Positions 1-5,108 of a stretch of DNA of 7,217 nucleotides are shown here, piece after piece. Each line of letters starts with the position of its first letter. Position 1 is the first letter of the stretch. The notes beneath the pieces were generated by a model, which saw nothing but the letters and a program-made list of their open reading frames with translations, searched no databases and had not been told where the DNA came from. The position numbers and the translations under genes were made by a program. Source of the stretch: an uncultured Oscillibacter sp. (GTDB taxonomy: Bacteria > Bacillota > Clostridia > Oscillospirales > Oscillospiraceae); contig CAJUOD010000134.1 in the NCBI GenBank assembly GCA_910587875.1, positions 1 to 7,217 of the forward strand, given 5' to 3'.

Positions 1-404
1 AGACCCTCCAGGCCGGGTCGCAGGAGCAGACTGCGGCAGTCAAGAACCTGACAGCATTGTATGAGGCCAGGATCAACCAGGAGAAGGTCCAGTTGGACGC
101 CGACGACAAGCGGGAGAAGCGTGAAATGGAGCGCGAGCAGCACCGCGCTGACGAAACTCTGAGAAAGAGTCAATCGGCGGATGAGGCCGCGGCCAGGGAG
201 CGTGACCTCAAGCTCAAGGAGTCTCAACTGGAAGACCAGAAAGTCGACCGTTTGATGCGGGCCGGCATTGCCATGGTGGAAATCGGACTGCCCCTGGTGT
301 GCTACGGGCACTGGTTCAGGAAGGGCCTCAAGTTCGAGGAGACCGGCAGCATCACATCGTCTATGATGCGGAATCTCATCAACAAGTTCAAGACCAAAAA
401 GTAA
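1..404 (+). CDS. Coiled-coil protein with C-terminal hydrophobic segment (5' partial)
   Basis: The reading frame is open from base 3 to the TAA at 402-404, so the true start lies left of the window; a TTG at 57 is only an internal leucine codon. The visible 133 residues begin with a long, highly charged helix rich in E, K, R, Q and A (about visible residues 18-85) that reads as a coiled coil. A hydrophobic stretch follows (AGIAMVEIGLPLVCYGHWF), then a basic tail with FEETGSITSS and a KTKK end. From memory, the hydrophobic-then-FEETG ending resembles phage hypothetical proteins that occur near DUF6353 genes, and one such gene lies at the right edge here; that is recollection, not a search. A membrane-associated or structural role is possible, but no function can be assigned. 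Confidence 0.8.
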   Translation, partial: TLQAGSQEQTAAVKNLTALYEARINQEKVQLDADDKREKREMEREQHRADETLRKSQSADEAAARERDLKLKESQLEDQKVDRLMRAGIAMVEIGLPLVCYGHWFRKGLKFEETGSITSSMMRNLINKFKTKK

Positions 405-417
405 GAAGACGACTCCG

Positions 418-458
418 AGGCGGGAGCCTGCGTAAAACGCGTGGGCTCCTCGCTTTTC
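418..458 (+). terminator. Rho-independent terminator after the first gene
   Basis: GCGGGAGCC (420-428) pairs with GGCTCC-T-CGC (444-453), with one bulged T. A further GCG/CGC stem closes around TAAAA, and a T run follows (454-457). It lies 14 bases after the stop codon. The GGAGCC/GGCTCC core recurs in most terminators of the window. Confidence 0.85.
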
Positions 459-462
459 CCCT

Positions 463-491
463 TTTACAAACGGCCCGCATTATGCTATAAT
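463..491 (+). promoter_or_regulatory. Sigma-A type promoter (TTTACA - 17 bp - TATAAT)
   Basis: TTTACA at 463-468 and a perfect TATAAT at 486-491 are separated by 17 bp. TG at 483-484, one base before the -10 box, gives an extended -10. It directly overlaps the T-rich end of the preceding terminator and should start transcription about 30-35 bases before the ATG at 532. It is the best canonical promoter in the window. Confidence 0.8.
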
Positions 492-531
492 TCGTGTTAT
501 CGGCTTGATATTTGCGAAGGAGGAGCATACA

Positions 532-870
532 ATGAGCAGGAATAGAGACGAATACGGCGCTATTTGGGGCCGTGGTCCTCTTCCGGGAGCCGGGGAGGAG
601 CTTGACGGGCTTGGTTTAGCGCCTACGGACGACTTATACAGCGACGTGTACGATGAAGACGGCGACGAGGTTTTGTGTGCTATTTGCGGTTCCGAGGTGA
701 AATGGAGAGAAGAGGACGGCGTGTATATGTGCCCGAATTGCGGACAAGTCTTCACCCGGACTGATTTCTTCAATTTTATCGGAGCGGAACCACCCGGAAA
801 AGAGTGCTACACCTGCGATTGTCTCTACCCCGGCTGCATGACCTGCCCATACGGGTATGGCGAGTTGTGA
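532..870 (+). CDS. Zinc-ribbon protein with second Cys-rich cluster
   Basis: 112 aa. The ATG at 532 is chosen because AAGGAGGAG (517-525) sits at proper spacing; an in-frame TTG at 505 has no SD. The N-terminal half is acidic and glycine-rich, without clear fold signals. Residues 49-70 form a zinc ribbon: CAIC (C49, C52) and CPNC (C67, C70), 14 residues apart. A second cluster at the C-terminus has five Cys (92, 95, 97, 102, 105) in CYTCDC and CMTC, and could bind a second metal ion. Zinc ribbons often act in protein-protein or nucleic-acid contacts; which applies here is unknown. It is the only gene placed directly behind the strong promoter at 463-491, and the palindrome array begins 13 bases after its stop. 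Confidence 0.85.
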   Translation: MSRNRDEYGAIWGRGPLPGAGEELDGLGLAPTDDLYSDVYDEDGDEVLCAICGSEVKWREEDGVYMCPNCGQVFTRTDFFNFIGAEPPGKECYTCDCLYPGCMTCPYGYGEL

Positions 871-882
871 ACAGAAAGGTAT

Positions 883-976
883 CGTGTTGGAGGCCTCCAA
901 CACGTCATGCGGATATCCGCATGAAAAAATTTTTCGTCGATGGGCCCATCGACATTCCGTATGTATATACGGAATG
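883..976. repeat. Array of abutting palindromes with no spacers
   Basis: Five self-complementary units follow each other almost base to base. 883-904 is a perfect 22-nt palindrome centred on AGGCCT. 905-924 is a perfect 20-nt palindrome centred on GATATC. 925-934 is A5T5. One base (935) follows. 936-953 is a perfect 18-nt palindrome centred on GGGCCC. 953-976 is an inverted repeat with 10-bp arms around a GTAT loop, sharing C953. The units are unrelated in sequence. If transcribed, they would fold into a row of hairpins with 4-nt loops (GGCC, AUAU, GGCC, GUAU). The unit at 905-934 is not a classical terminator, because six A residues separate its arm from the T run. Its role is unknown: transcript boundary, RNA structure, replication or recombination site are all possible. 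Confidence 0.9.
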
Positions 977-1007
977 ATACCCCTCTGAATACATAATTTA
1001 TAGAAAA

Positions 1008-1021
1008 CGGCGTCCGCGCCG
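1008..1021 (+). other. GC-rich hairpin with UCCG tetraloop in lipoprotein leader
   Basis: CGGCG (1008-1012) and CGCCG (1017-1021) close a TCCG loop, which in RNA belongs to the stable UNCG tetraloop class (here with a G-C closing pair). It lies 36 bases before the lipoprotein ATG and continues the series of hairpins from 883. The AT-rich stretch between it and the array (977-1007) contains CATAAT (992-997), a possible -10 box, but no matching -35 box was found. Confidence 0.55.
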
Positions 1022-1056
1022 AAACTCGCTTACTGAAATGTGAAAGGAGAATTTCC

Positions 1057-2256
1057 ATGAAATGTAAGAAATTGTTTGCCTTTACTCTGGTCCTAGCGCT
1101 TATATTTGCTCTTGCTGGATGCAGTGGCGGAGGAGACCGCTTGGTATGGCCCAACACATCACTTGGCGAACGCCTGCCCGGGCCTCCGGTGAAAACTGGC
1201 GAAATCACTGTCGAGACTTCTAATGTTCTGATGGTGGATGCCTTTGATGCAACCGAGAAGGACTACCAGAGGTTTGTCGAGAGTTGCGAGAAGAAAGGGT
1301 TCACAATCGACAGTAAGAAGGAGGACTACACCTTCTCGGCCTATGATGATGATGGATATTTCATCGAACTTCGATACTGGAAAGACGATCAGAAGATCAA
1401 CATCACTGTCAAGGCATCCATCGAGACTGACTTTGCTGAGTTCAGTTGGCCGAAAAGCGAAATCGCGAGTTCTGTTCCCATCCCGAAATCCAACATTGGA
1501 ACGGTCTCCTGGGAGAGCGAAAACGGCTTTGTGATCTATGTCGGAGAAACCAGCAAAGAGGACTATGACGAGTATGTCAACCAGTGCTATAATGCCGGAT
1601 TCACGATTGATTATAACAAGGGCGACGACTATTTCAGAGGAGTAAATGAGGATGGTTATCATCTGAACGTCAACTACGAGTGGAACCAGACCATGTTTGT
1701 CCGAATGGATACCTCCGAGGCCCTTGGAAAAGAGCCACCTGAGAAGACAACGCCATCTTCAGAGCAGCCGTCCGTACCCTCTGATACCCCGCCGGCTCAG
1801 ACCGACCCTGTAGAGACAACTCATCCGGTGGAGACAGAGCAGCCCAGCTCAACAGCACCTACGGATGAGCCGAGCGCGGTCACTTACTCTACAAATGACT
1901 ATGAAACCGCAAAAAACGGAAATTCCGGCGTGTTCTCCTATGTGAATCGAGGGCCGAGCTATGATATCTACTGGATCATCGACTTTGACGAGGGGTATGT
2001 CTACTACTTCACCGAAGGAAATGGCGAGGAGACCTGCGACCGTCTTGCAATCGAGTCGGGAGACTTGAATGATGTCCTTATCATTACCTACCACGATGGT
2101 GGCGATACCTGGTCTTATGGTCTCCACTTCCACTACAAAAACCAGCCAACCAAGCTGATCATGCAAGACAACGATGGCTTTGAGTATGAATACTCTACTA
2201 CCAATCTGACCAGCGCTATTGCATTAAGAGACAGCAAGACCATCCGTGATTATTGA
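1057..2256 (+). CDS. Secreted lipoprotein with two DUF6591-like repeats
   Basis: 399 aa. The ATG follows GAAAGGAGA (1042-1050). The N-terminus is a lipoprotein signal peptide: basic MKCKK, a hydrophobic core (6-20) and lipobox LAGC with Cys22 as the lipidation site, then a Gly/Ser start of the mature protein. Two related domains follow, about 31-118 and 131-217, in exact 100-residue register: WP at 31/131, Cys at 77/177, GFTID at 81/181 and DGY at 99/199. This pattern resembles DUF6591 repeats of Firmicutes lipoproteins, by recollection. Residues 226-275 are a Pro/Ser/Thr/Glu linker, and 276-399 form a separate, aromatic-rich C-terminal domain. It is by far the largest gene here and reads like a host-type surface protein carried as cargo; its ligand is unknown. 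No typical terminator follows it. Confidence 0.9.
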   Translation: MKCKKLFAFTLVLALIFALAGCSGGGDRLVWPNTSLGERLPGPPVKTGEITVETSNVLMVDAFDATEKDYQRFVESCEKKGFTIDSKKEDYTFSAYDDDGYFIELRYWKDDQKINITVKASIETDFAEFSWPKSEIASSVPIPKSNIGTVSWESENGFVIYVGETSKEDYDEYVNQCYNAGFTIDYNKGDDYFRGVNEDGYHLNVNYEWNQTMFVRMDTSEALGKEPPEKTTPSSEQPSVPSDTPPAQTDPVETTHPVETEQPSSTAPTDEPSAVTYSTNDYETAKNGNSGVFSYVNRGPSYDIYWIIDFDEGYVYYFTEGNGEETCDRLAIESGDLNDVLIITYHDGGDTWSYGLHFHYKNQPTKLIMQDNDGFEYEYSTTNLTSAIALRDSKTIRDY

Positions 2257-2259
2257 TTA

Positions 2260-2290
2260 CCGCACCCAAAACATCCTCCTTTATGGAGCC
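2260..2290 (+). promoter_or_regulatory. Leader motif, copy 1
   Basis: CCGC, then AAAACA, then TCCTCCTTTATGGAG, placed before the SD of the 58-aa gene. It matches the leader motif also found at 3391, 3654, 3884, 4177, 5109 and 5375. CTCC (2276-2279) can pair with GGAG (2285-2288); alternatively CCTCCT (2275-2280) can pair with the SD AGGAGG (2306-2311). The two pairings exclude each other, which would suit translational control. Confidence 0.45.
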
Positions 2291-2318
2291 AATCCAATTT
2301 TAACAAGGAGGAACGAGC

Positions 2319-2495
2319 ATGACACGGGAAGAAATCATCGAGATGATCTCAAACATGTACCTCAAGGCAGTGGGAGCCTATCAGTGCTGTCAGAAGCACG
2401 GAAAGGAGGATCGACTGCCGCTGTTGAGGCGGGATGCGATCGTCTGCGATCATATTCTCACGCAGATCGAGAAGGCCGAGGCTAAAGCTGGATAA
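2319..2495 (+). CDS. Small hypothetical protein (58 aa)
   Basis: The ATG at 2319 follows AAGGAGG (2305-2311). The 58-aa product is short, mostly helical and charged, with a CC pair (residues 23-24) and a third Cys at 43; no signal peptide, membrane segment or known domain is visible. A terminator follows 13 bases after the TAA. The gene has its own copy of the leader motif, so it may be expressed apart from the lipoprotein gene upstream. Function is unknown. Confidence 0.75.
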   Translation: MTREEIIEMISNMYLKAVGAYQCCQKHGKEDRLPLLRRDAIVCDHILTQIEKAEAKAG

Positions 2496-2507
2496 GTTCC
2501 ACTACAC

Positions 2508-2544
2508 GGAGGAGCCCTGTAATAGGGCTCCTCTTTTATTTTTT
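2508..2544 (+). terminator. Rho-independent terminator after the 58-aa gene
   Basis: GGAGCCC (2511-2517) pairs with GGGCTCC (2525-2531) around TGTAATA, and the stem extends outward by about 3 bp. A T-rich tail runs from 2534 to 2544. The SD of the next gene begins at 2545, directly after the tail, so no promoter fits between them. Confidence 0.9.
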
Positions 2545-2557
2545 AGGAGGTAGTTTT

Positions 2558-2704
2558 GTGAAAAGGCTGAAACTTGGTTTTTGGCTTCGTGCGATTGCTT
2601 TCGGGGATTTCCTGCATAATCTGAGCAACCAGGTGGTACAGAAAGCCCTCGATGCGCTGAATAATATATGCGAGGCTGAGACGAACCAGCGGAAAAAGGA
2701 TTGA
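2558..2704 (+). CDS. Small hypothetical protein (48 aa)
   Basis: Start GTG at 2558, seven bases after AGGAGG (2545-2550); no ATG is available in frame nearby. The 48-aa product starts with a basic, hydrophobic helix (KRLKLGFWLRAIAFGDFL) and ends in a charged stretch, QRKKD. It may be a small amphipathic or membrane-associated protein, but nothing recognisable is present. The next gene starts 3 bases after its stop, so the two are likely co-translated. The SD sits right behind a terminator, so expression needs read-through or a promoter inside upstream sequence. Confidence 0.65.
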   Translation: MKRLKLGFWLRAIAFGDFLHNLSNQVVQKALDALNNICEAETNQRKKD

Positions 2705-2707
2705 CTC

Positions 2708-3067
2708 TTGCGCTACCATTACGAAAAGCCCGCCATCTATCTGTCTATGTACGGCAAGCGTTATATTTGCGAGCACCCGGTCTATGATAGCTGCACACTC
2801 TTTGAAATCAACAATAAGGGCTTGGCCGTGATACAGCAACGGTTCGATTCTGACACGAAGAGCACGTTCTGGACAGAGGTAGATCCGTGGCTGACGGACG
2901 CTTTATATTTACACCCCAATTTCAAGGAGTTCTTTGATAGTCGGGCCGGTGCTTGTACGGACGGTCTCTATCCTACCGTAACCATCCGGCAGATCATGTG
3001 GGCGCTGAAAATGAAGCCTCTACCAAAGGAGCGGTGGGAAACTGTGTTTGACCGTAAAAATATTTGA
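2708..3067 (+). CDS. Conserved-looking hypothetical protein (119 aa)
   Basis: The TTG at 2708 is taken as start because AAAAAGGA (2693-2700) lies 7 bases upstream and the residues after it look native; an ATG at codon 14 (2747) is the alternative. The protein is rich in aromatic residues, with C21, H23, C29 and C83, and segments such as GLAVIQQRF (38-46), DPWLTDALYLHP (59-70) and IMWALKMKPLP (96-106). I recall similar proteins from clostridial mobile elements, but cannot name a family. No membrane segment or signal peptide is present. It is the second gene of the 2558-3610 cluster and overlaps the next gene by 4 bases, indicating translational coupling. Function is unknown. Confidence 0.8.
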   Translation: MRYHYEKPAIYLSMYGKRYICEHPVYDSCTLFEINNKGLAVIQQRFDSDTKSTFWTEVDPWLTDALYLHPNFKEFFDSRAGACTDGLYPTVTIRQIMWALKMKPLPKERWETVFDRKNI

Positions 3068-3393
3068 AAGTGGTGATATCTACGAAGAAAGTAGCATTTC
3101 AGATGTCCGCATTAAACAATAAGCAGATGTGGGTTTGCGACATCATGACGCGGCTGGGTCTTATCAAGTATACAGAATATGATGATGGCGAAATCGTGGC
3201 GCATCTGCTGGAATCTCCTATCACCGGAAAGCCCTTGGACATTTGGTGGTGGGTCGAGAGTTCGTCTGTCGTTCACTGGATATTTTTCTTCATCTGGGGT
3301 AGCCCGCTGTGCGTTGACAAAGAGGCCAAGCAGCGCGCAAGTGAGTTGAAGCGATTGGGCTGGATCGGGCAAAAAGAAGAAACGCCGCAATAA
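3064..3393 (+). CDS. Hypothetical protein (109 aa), start uncertain
   Basis: The frame opens with TTG at 3064, overlapping the previous stop as TTGA. GTG at 3070 or 3073 and ATG at 3103 are alternatives; none has a good SD, so coupling to the upstream gene is likely. The product has a Trp-rich hydrophobic stretch in the middle (DIWWWVESS, then VVHWIFFFIWG, about residues 59-79), and a basic, helical end (KEAKQRASELKRLGWIG). The hydrophobic part could be a membrane segment or a buried core. No known domain is recognised. Confidence 0.7.
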   Translation: MKVVISTKKVAFQMSALNNKQMWVCDIMTRLGLIKYTEYDDGEIVAHLLESPITGKPLDIWWWVESSSVVHWIFFFIWGSPLCVDKEAKQRASELKRLGWIGQKEETPQ

Positions 3394-3413
3394 ATACACG
3401 GTCTTTTGTGGAG
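3391..3413 (+). promoter_or_regulatory. Leader motif, copy 2
   Basis: Bases 3392-3410 match 3890-3908 (leader copy 4) at 16 of 19 positions, with the AAATACAC part identical. Here the motif runs directly into the SD GGAGGTG (3410-3416) and no terminator lies upstream, so the motif is not merely part of a terminator. Confidence 0.45.
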
Positions 3414-3424
3414 GTGAAAAGATC

Positions 3425-3610
3425 ATGTTTCTGTTTAAGAAGAAAGCGAAACCTGTCGATGTCGCAAGGATTCGATTGCAAGTTGAGATGGTTCAGGTAT
3501 TACTGAATAACGGTTATAGCTGGGATCAAATTTTCGATGCGATCGGATTCAGTGAGACATGGCTGAAGTTTACGCAAACCCATCTTCCCGAATGGCAAAA
3601 TCGGATGTAA
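3425..3610 (+). CDS. Small, possibly helix-turn-helix protein (61 aa)
   Basis: ATG at 3425 behind GGAGGTG (3410-3416). The start is basic (KKKAKP), then two or three predicted helices follow: VARIRLQVEMVQVLLNNG, SWDQIFDAIG and SETWLKFTQTHL. The spacing of the last two around an IG turn is compatible with a small helix-turn-helix, but this is inferred from residue pattern only. It is the last gene of the 2558-3610 cluster and is followed by a terminator 10 bases after the stop. Confidence 0.8.
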   Translation: MFLFKKKAKPVDVARIRLQVEMVQVLLNNGYSWDQIFDAIGFSETWLKFTQTHLPEWQNRM

Positions 3611-3620
3611 AGCATCAACC

Positions 3621-3653
3621 AAGGAAAAGGGCCCACACGGGCCTTTCTCCTTT
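3621..3653 (+). terminator. Terminator, possibly bidirectional
   Basis: GGCCC (3630-3634) pairs with GGGCC (3639-3643) around ACAC. The stem extends outward to 14 bp with one mismatch, because the purine run AAGGAAAA faces the pyrimidine run TTTCTCCTT. The A-rich left and T-rich right flank would suit termination on either strand. Confidence 0.8.
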
Positions 3654-3684
3654 GCGCCATATTTACGTTCTCTTTTATGGAAAT
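3654..3684 (+). promoter_or_regulatory. Leader motif, copy 3
   Basis: GCGCC, ATTTACG, then TCTCTTTTATGGA, directly behind a terminator and 23 bases before the next ATG. CTCTTTT (3670-3676) can pair with AAAGGAG (3691-3697) of the SD, with one G-U pair. Confidence 0.45.
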
Positions 3685-3706
3685 CAATCAAAAGGAGGAG
3701 CCGATT

Positions 3707-3844
3707 ATGGCAGTTATTCTGGTGGTTATTGGGATCGCGAATTTGGCGGTATCGCTTTACATCGCACGGATGCTGAAGCGCATCGGCAAGGAGCTGAACC
3801 AAATCGAAGACTGGAAAAGCATTCCGAAGAAGCACTATTTTTGA
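3707..3844 (+). CDS. Small single-pass membrane protein (45 aa)
   Basis: ATG at 3707 after AAAGGAGGAG (3691-3700). The 45-aa product is a hydrophobic helix from about residue 2 to 20 (VILVVIGIANLAVSLYIA), followed by a basic amphipathic tail (RMLKRIGKEL and SIPKKHYF). Positive charges after the helix predict a cytoplasmic C-terminus. It stands alone between two terminators with its own leader motif. Small proteins of this shape are found in phages and can act as membrane anchors, holin-like or regulatory peptides; the sequence does not tell which. Confidence 0.75.
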   Translation: MAVILVVIGIANLAVSLYIARMLKRIGKELNQIEDWKSIPKKHYF

Positions 3845-3853
3845 GTTCCACAG

Positions 3854-3881
3854 GAAGGAGTCCGCATGGGCTCTTTCTTTT
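3854..3881 (+). terminator. Terminator after the 45-aa gene
   Basis: GAGTCC (3858-3863) pairs with GGGCTC (3868-3873) around GCAT, with one G-U pair. The stem extends to about 10 bp through AAG/TTT pairs, and a T run ends at 3881. It starts within 10 bases of the stop codon. Confidence 0.8.
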
Positions 3882-3883
3882 CA

Positions 3884-3914
3884 CGCGAGAAATACACCGT
3901 CCTTTATGAGAAGA
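3884..3914 (+). promoter_or_regulatory. Leader motif, copy 4
   Basis: CGCG-AGAAATACACCG-TCCTTTATGAG, next to a terminator T run and 29 bases before the ATG at 3943. As a promoter, TTTTCA (3878-3883) and CTTTAT (3902-3907) would be 18 bp apart; copy 7 has the same geometry. Both boxes are poor matches to sigma-A. Confidence 0.5.
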
Positions 3915-3942
3915 CCCAAAAAATTTCAGGAGGTTTTATACT

Positions 3943-4137
3943 ATGAAGAAGCAAAAATGGACCGAGAAGCCCATCACCTGGGGCGGCTATTTTAAGCTGG
4001 CCGGAGTGTGCTACGTCATCGGTATGATGATTGCGGCGTACTACTGGATCACAGCGTTCGATATCCACCCCATTGAGAGCATCAAGGACGCCATTCACCG
4101 GCGCTTCTGGAAGAAGGAAGAGACCACCGAGGAGTGA
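3943..4137 (+). CDS. Small single-pass membrane protein (64 aa)
   Basis: ATG at 3943 behind AGGAGGT (3929-3935). The N-terminus is basic (KKQKWTEK), followed by one hydrophobic helix at about residues 18-37 (LAGVCYVIGMMIAAYYWI), then a soluble tail ending in basic (HRRFWKK) and acidic (EETTEE) groups. One membrane pass is predicted. It is a single-gene cassette with leader motif and terminator. Function unknown. Confidence 0.8.
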   Translation: MKKQKWTEKPITWGGYFKLAGVCYVIGMMIAAYYWITAFDIHPIESIKDAIHRRFWKKEETTEE

Positions 4138-4147
4138 GGTCTGACGA

Positions 4148-4176
4148 GGGAGAGCCCACACGGGCTTTTCCCTTTT
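4148..4176 (+). terminator. Terminator after the 64-aa gene
   Basis: AGCCC (4153-4157) and GGGCT (4162-4166) enclose ACAC, the same loop as in the terminator at 3621. GGGAG before it pairs with TTTTCCC after it, lengthening the stem. A T run ends at 4176. Confidence 0.85.
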
Positions 4177-4204
4177 CCGCAAAAAACGCATCTCCTATTG
4201 TGAA
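4177..4204 (+). promoter_or_regulatory. Leader motif, copy 5
   Basis: CCGC-AAAAAACGCA-TCTCCTATTGTGAAA. CTCCT (4192-4196) can pair with AGGAG (4205-4209) of the SD across an 8-nt loop, the tightest SD-masking hairpin in the window. Confidence 0.45.
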
Positions 4205-4218
4205 AGGAGGTGCGACGA

Positions 4219-4383
4219 ATGGTAACATTTCTGATCCTGCTGTTTGCGATTCTCGCAATCGGAATGATGGCGGTGCTTGCTTTAGGAGCGGGCGGCATCG
4301 TCATTTTCGTGATTTTTGGGGACGTGATCATCGCGGGAGCGATCATTTACCTCATCATTCGCGCCATCTTAAGAAGGAGATAA
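4219..4383 (+). CDS. Very hydrophobic small membrane protein (54 aa)
   Basis: ATG at 4219 behind GAAAGGAGGTG (4202-4212). Almost all residues are hydrophobic: one helix at about 3-22 and a second at about 26-47, with a Gly-rich turn (GAGG, 23-26) and a single Asp at 35. The end is strongly basic (RAILRRR). Two membrane passes with both termini inside are likely. The shape resembles small phage membrane or holin-like proteins, but no family is recognised and no endolysin is nearby. Confidence 0.75.
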   Translation: MVTFLILLFAILAIGMMAVLALGAGGIVIFVIFGDVIIAGAIIYLIIRAILRRR

Positions 4384-4391
4384 AAGAGAAA

Positions 4392-4424
4392 GCTGGAGCC
4401 CTTTGGCAGGGGCTCTTAGCTTTT
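4392..4424 (+). terminator. Terminator, near-identical partner of the one at 5484
   Basis: GAGCCC (4396-4401) pairs with GGGCTC (4410-4415), with an outer GCT/AGC clamp and a T run at 4421-4424. Bases 4394-4415 are identical to 5484-5505 (22 nt, loop included), so one copy was probably duplicated from the other or from a shared source. Confidence 0.9.
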
Positions 4425-4452
4425 CCAGGCCAATCATGAAAGGAGAAGCGTC

Positions 4453-4638
4453 ATGCCTGAAATCGTGAACAAGATCATCAGCCATCTGGATATTTCCTCC
4501 CTCCGGTTCAAGCGGCTGGAGGAGAATAAGCACCAGAAGCCGTCCCTGCTCAAGGAGGTCGTCTCCTCCCCGGAGAAGTTCAAACTGGAGGCCATCATCG
4601 AGGGCGACGAGATTCAGGTCACCATCAAGAGGCGGTAA
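4453..4638 (+). CDS. Small hypothetical protein (61 aa)
   Basis: ATG at 4453 behind GAAAGGAG (4438-4445). The soluble, charged 61-aa product has an N-terminal helix (residues 2-12), a basic middle (RFKRLEENKHQK) and a C-terminal pair of likely beta strands (KLEAIIEG and EIQVTIKRR). No domain is recognised. It shares a transcription unit with the next gene, since no terminator lies in the 54-base gap. Confidence 0.8.
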   Translation: MPEIVNKIISHLDISSLRFKRLEENKHQKPSLLKEVVSSPEKFKLEAIIEGDEIQVTIKRR

Positions 4639-4641
4639 AAA

Positions 4642-4676
4642 CAAGTTCTGTTATGGAGACACCCAAACAAAACTTG
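4642..4676 (+). promoter_or_regulatory. Intercistronic hairpin with partial leader motif
   Basis: CAAGTT (4642-4647) and AACTTG (4671-4676) are perfect complements and close a 23-nt loop that carries TTATGGAGAC, the core of the leader motif. The SD GAAAGGAG follows directly. The 5' part of the motif (CGCG and ACAC) is missing, so this is a weak copy. Confidence 0.3.
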
Positions 4677-4692
4677 AAAGGAGACAGACATT

Positions 4693-4980
4693 ATGAGCAA
4701 AATCTTGGAGTTCTCGGGGTTATCCCAGGAGGAGAAGACAGTCCGTTTCAAGGACAAGGTTCGTGAGAAGCTTCAGAGTGCCCGGAACTGGGTCGAGTGG
4801 CACAGGAACGAGATCGTGACGTTTACGCCGGTTGTGATCGCTGGTGCGACGACCGTTATCAAAGTCGTTGGCCGGCGGGCCAACCTGCACAAGCAGGAAA
4901 CGATCAAAGACCTGTACTGCTATGACCGGTCACTGGGACACTACTGGCAGCTTCGGCGGCCGCTGTCCAACAAGGAATAG
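4693..4980 (+). CDS. Hypothetical protein with hydrophobic segment, ended early by TAG
   Basis: ATG at 4693 behind GAAAGGAGA (4676-4684). Up to the TAG at 4978-4980 the product has 95 aa: a charged helix (residues 10-42), a hydrophobic stretch (about 43-59, IVTFTPVVIAGATTVIKVV) and a basic, aromatic part with YDRSLGHYWQLRRPLS. The frame stays open after the TAG for 24 more codons to a TGA at 5053-5055, and the terminator lies right after that TGA. The full product would be 120 aa with the amber codon at position 96. From memory, related phage proteins continue past this point with a Trp, which would make TGG to TAG a one-base change. It could be a nonsense-truncated gene, read through, or translated by a suppressor. 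Confidence 0.8.
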   Translation: MSKILEFSGLSQEEKTVRFKDKVREKLQSARNWVEWHRNEIVTFTPVVIAGATTVIKVVGRRANLHKQETIKDLYCYDRSLGHYWQLRRPLSNKE

Positions 4981-5055
4981 CTGGCTATCGACGCCCGGAG
5001 AAAGCGCGGAGAGCGTATGGCGGATATTCTTACGTCCATGAAGGTTTTGAAGTGA
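4978..5055 (+). other. In-frame continuation after amber codon
   Basis: After TAG the frame encodes LAIDARRKRGERMADILTSM and then KVLK before TGA. This is a typical charged amphipathic helix in normal codons with no further stop, and ends 8 bases before the next terminator. It reads as the original C-terminus of the gene at 4693. Re-initiation at ATG 5017 (GGAGA upstream) is possible but would give only 12 residues. Confidence 0.7.
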
Positions 5056-5063
5056 CTCAGACG

Positions 5064-5096
5064 AGGGAGGCCCTGTAGCAAGGGCTTTTCCCTTTT
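5064..5096 (+). terminator. Terminator after the amber-interrupted gene
   Basis: GCCCT (5070-5074) pairs with AGGGC (5081-5085) around GTAGCA. GGGAG on the left faces TTTTCCC on the right, and a second T run ends at 5096. It lies 8 bases after the TGA at 5053 but 83 bases after the TAG at 4978; other terminators here start within 20 bases of their stop. Confidence 0.85.
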
Positions 5097-5108
5097 ATAT
5101 TTCGGCCT

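Noticed and set aside
905..934. Hairpin plus T run as simple terminator for the zinc-ribbon gene
   Set aside because: Six A residues separate the hairpin arm from the five T residues, so the usual arm-then-T layout is absent; it may still end transcripts in another way.
883..1021. CRISPR array or REP-type repeat family
   Set aside because: The units differ in sequence and have no spacers; a CRISPR or REP family would repeat one sequence.
1159..1662. Long minus-strand open frame opposite the lipoprotein gene
   Set aside because: It has no SD and no recognisable protein features, and lies wholly inside a plus-strand gene with lipobox and repeats.
4844..5041. 65-codon open frame overlapping the amber-interrupted gene
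   Set aside because: It has no SD and a composition typical of an out-of-frame reading; the main frame explains the region.
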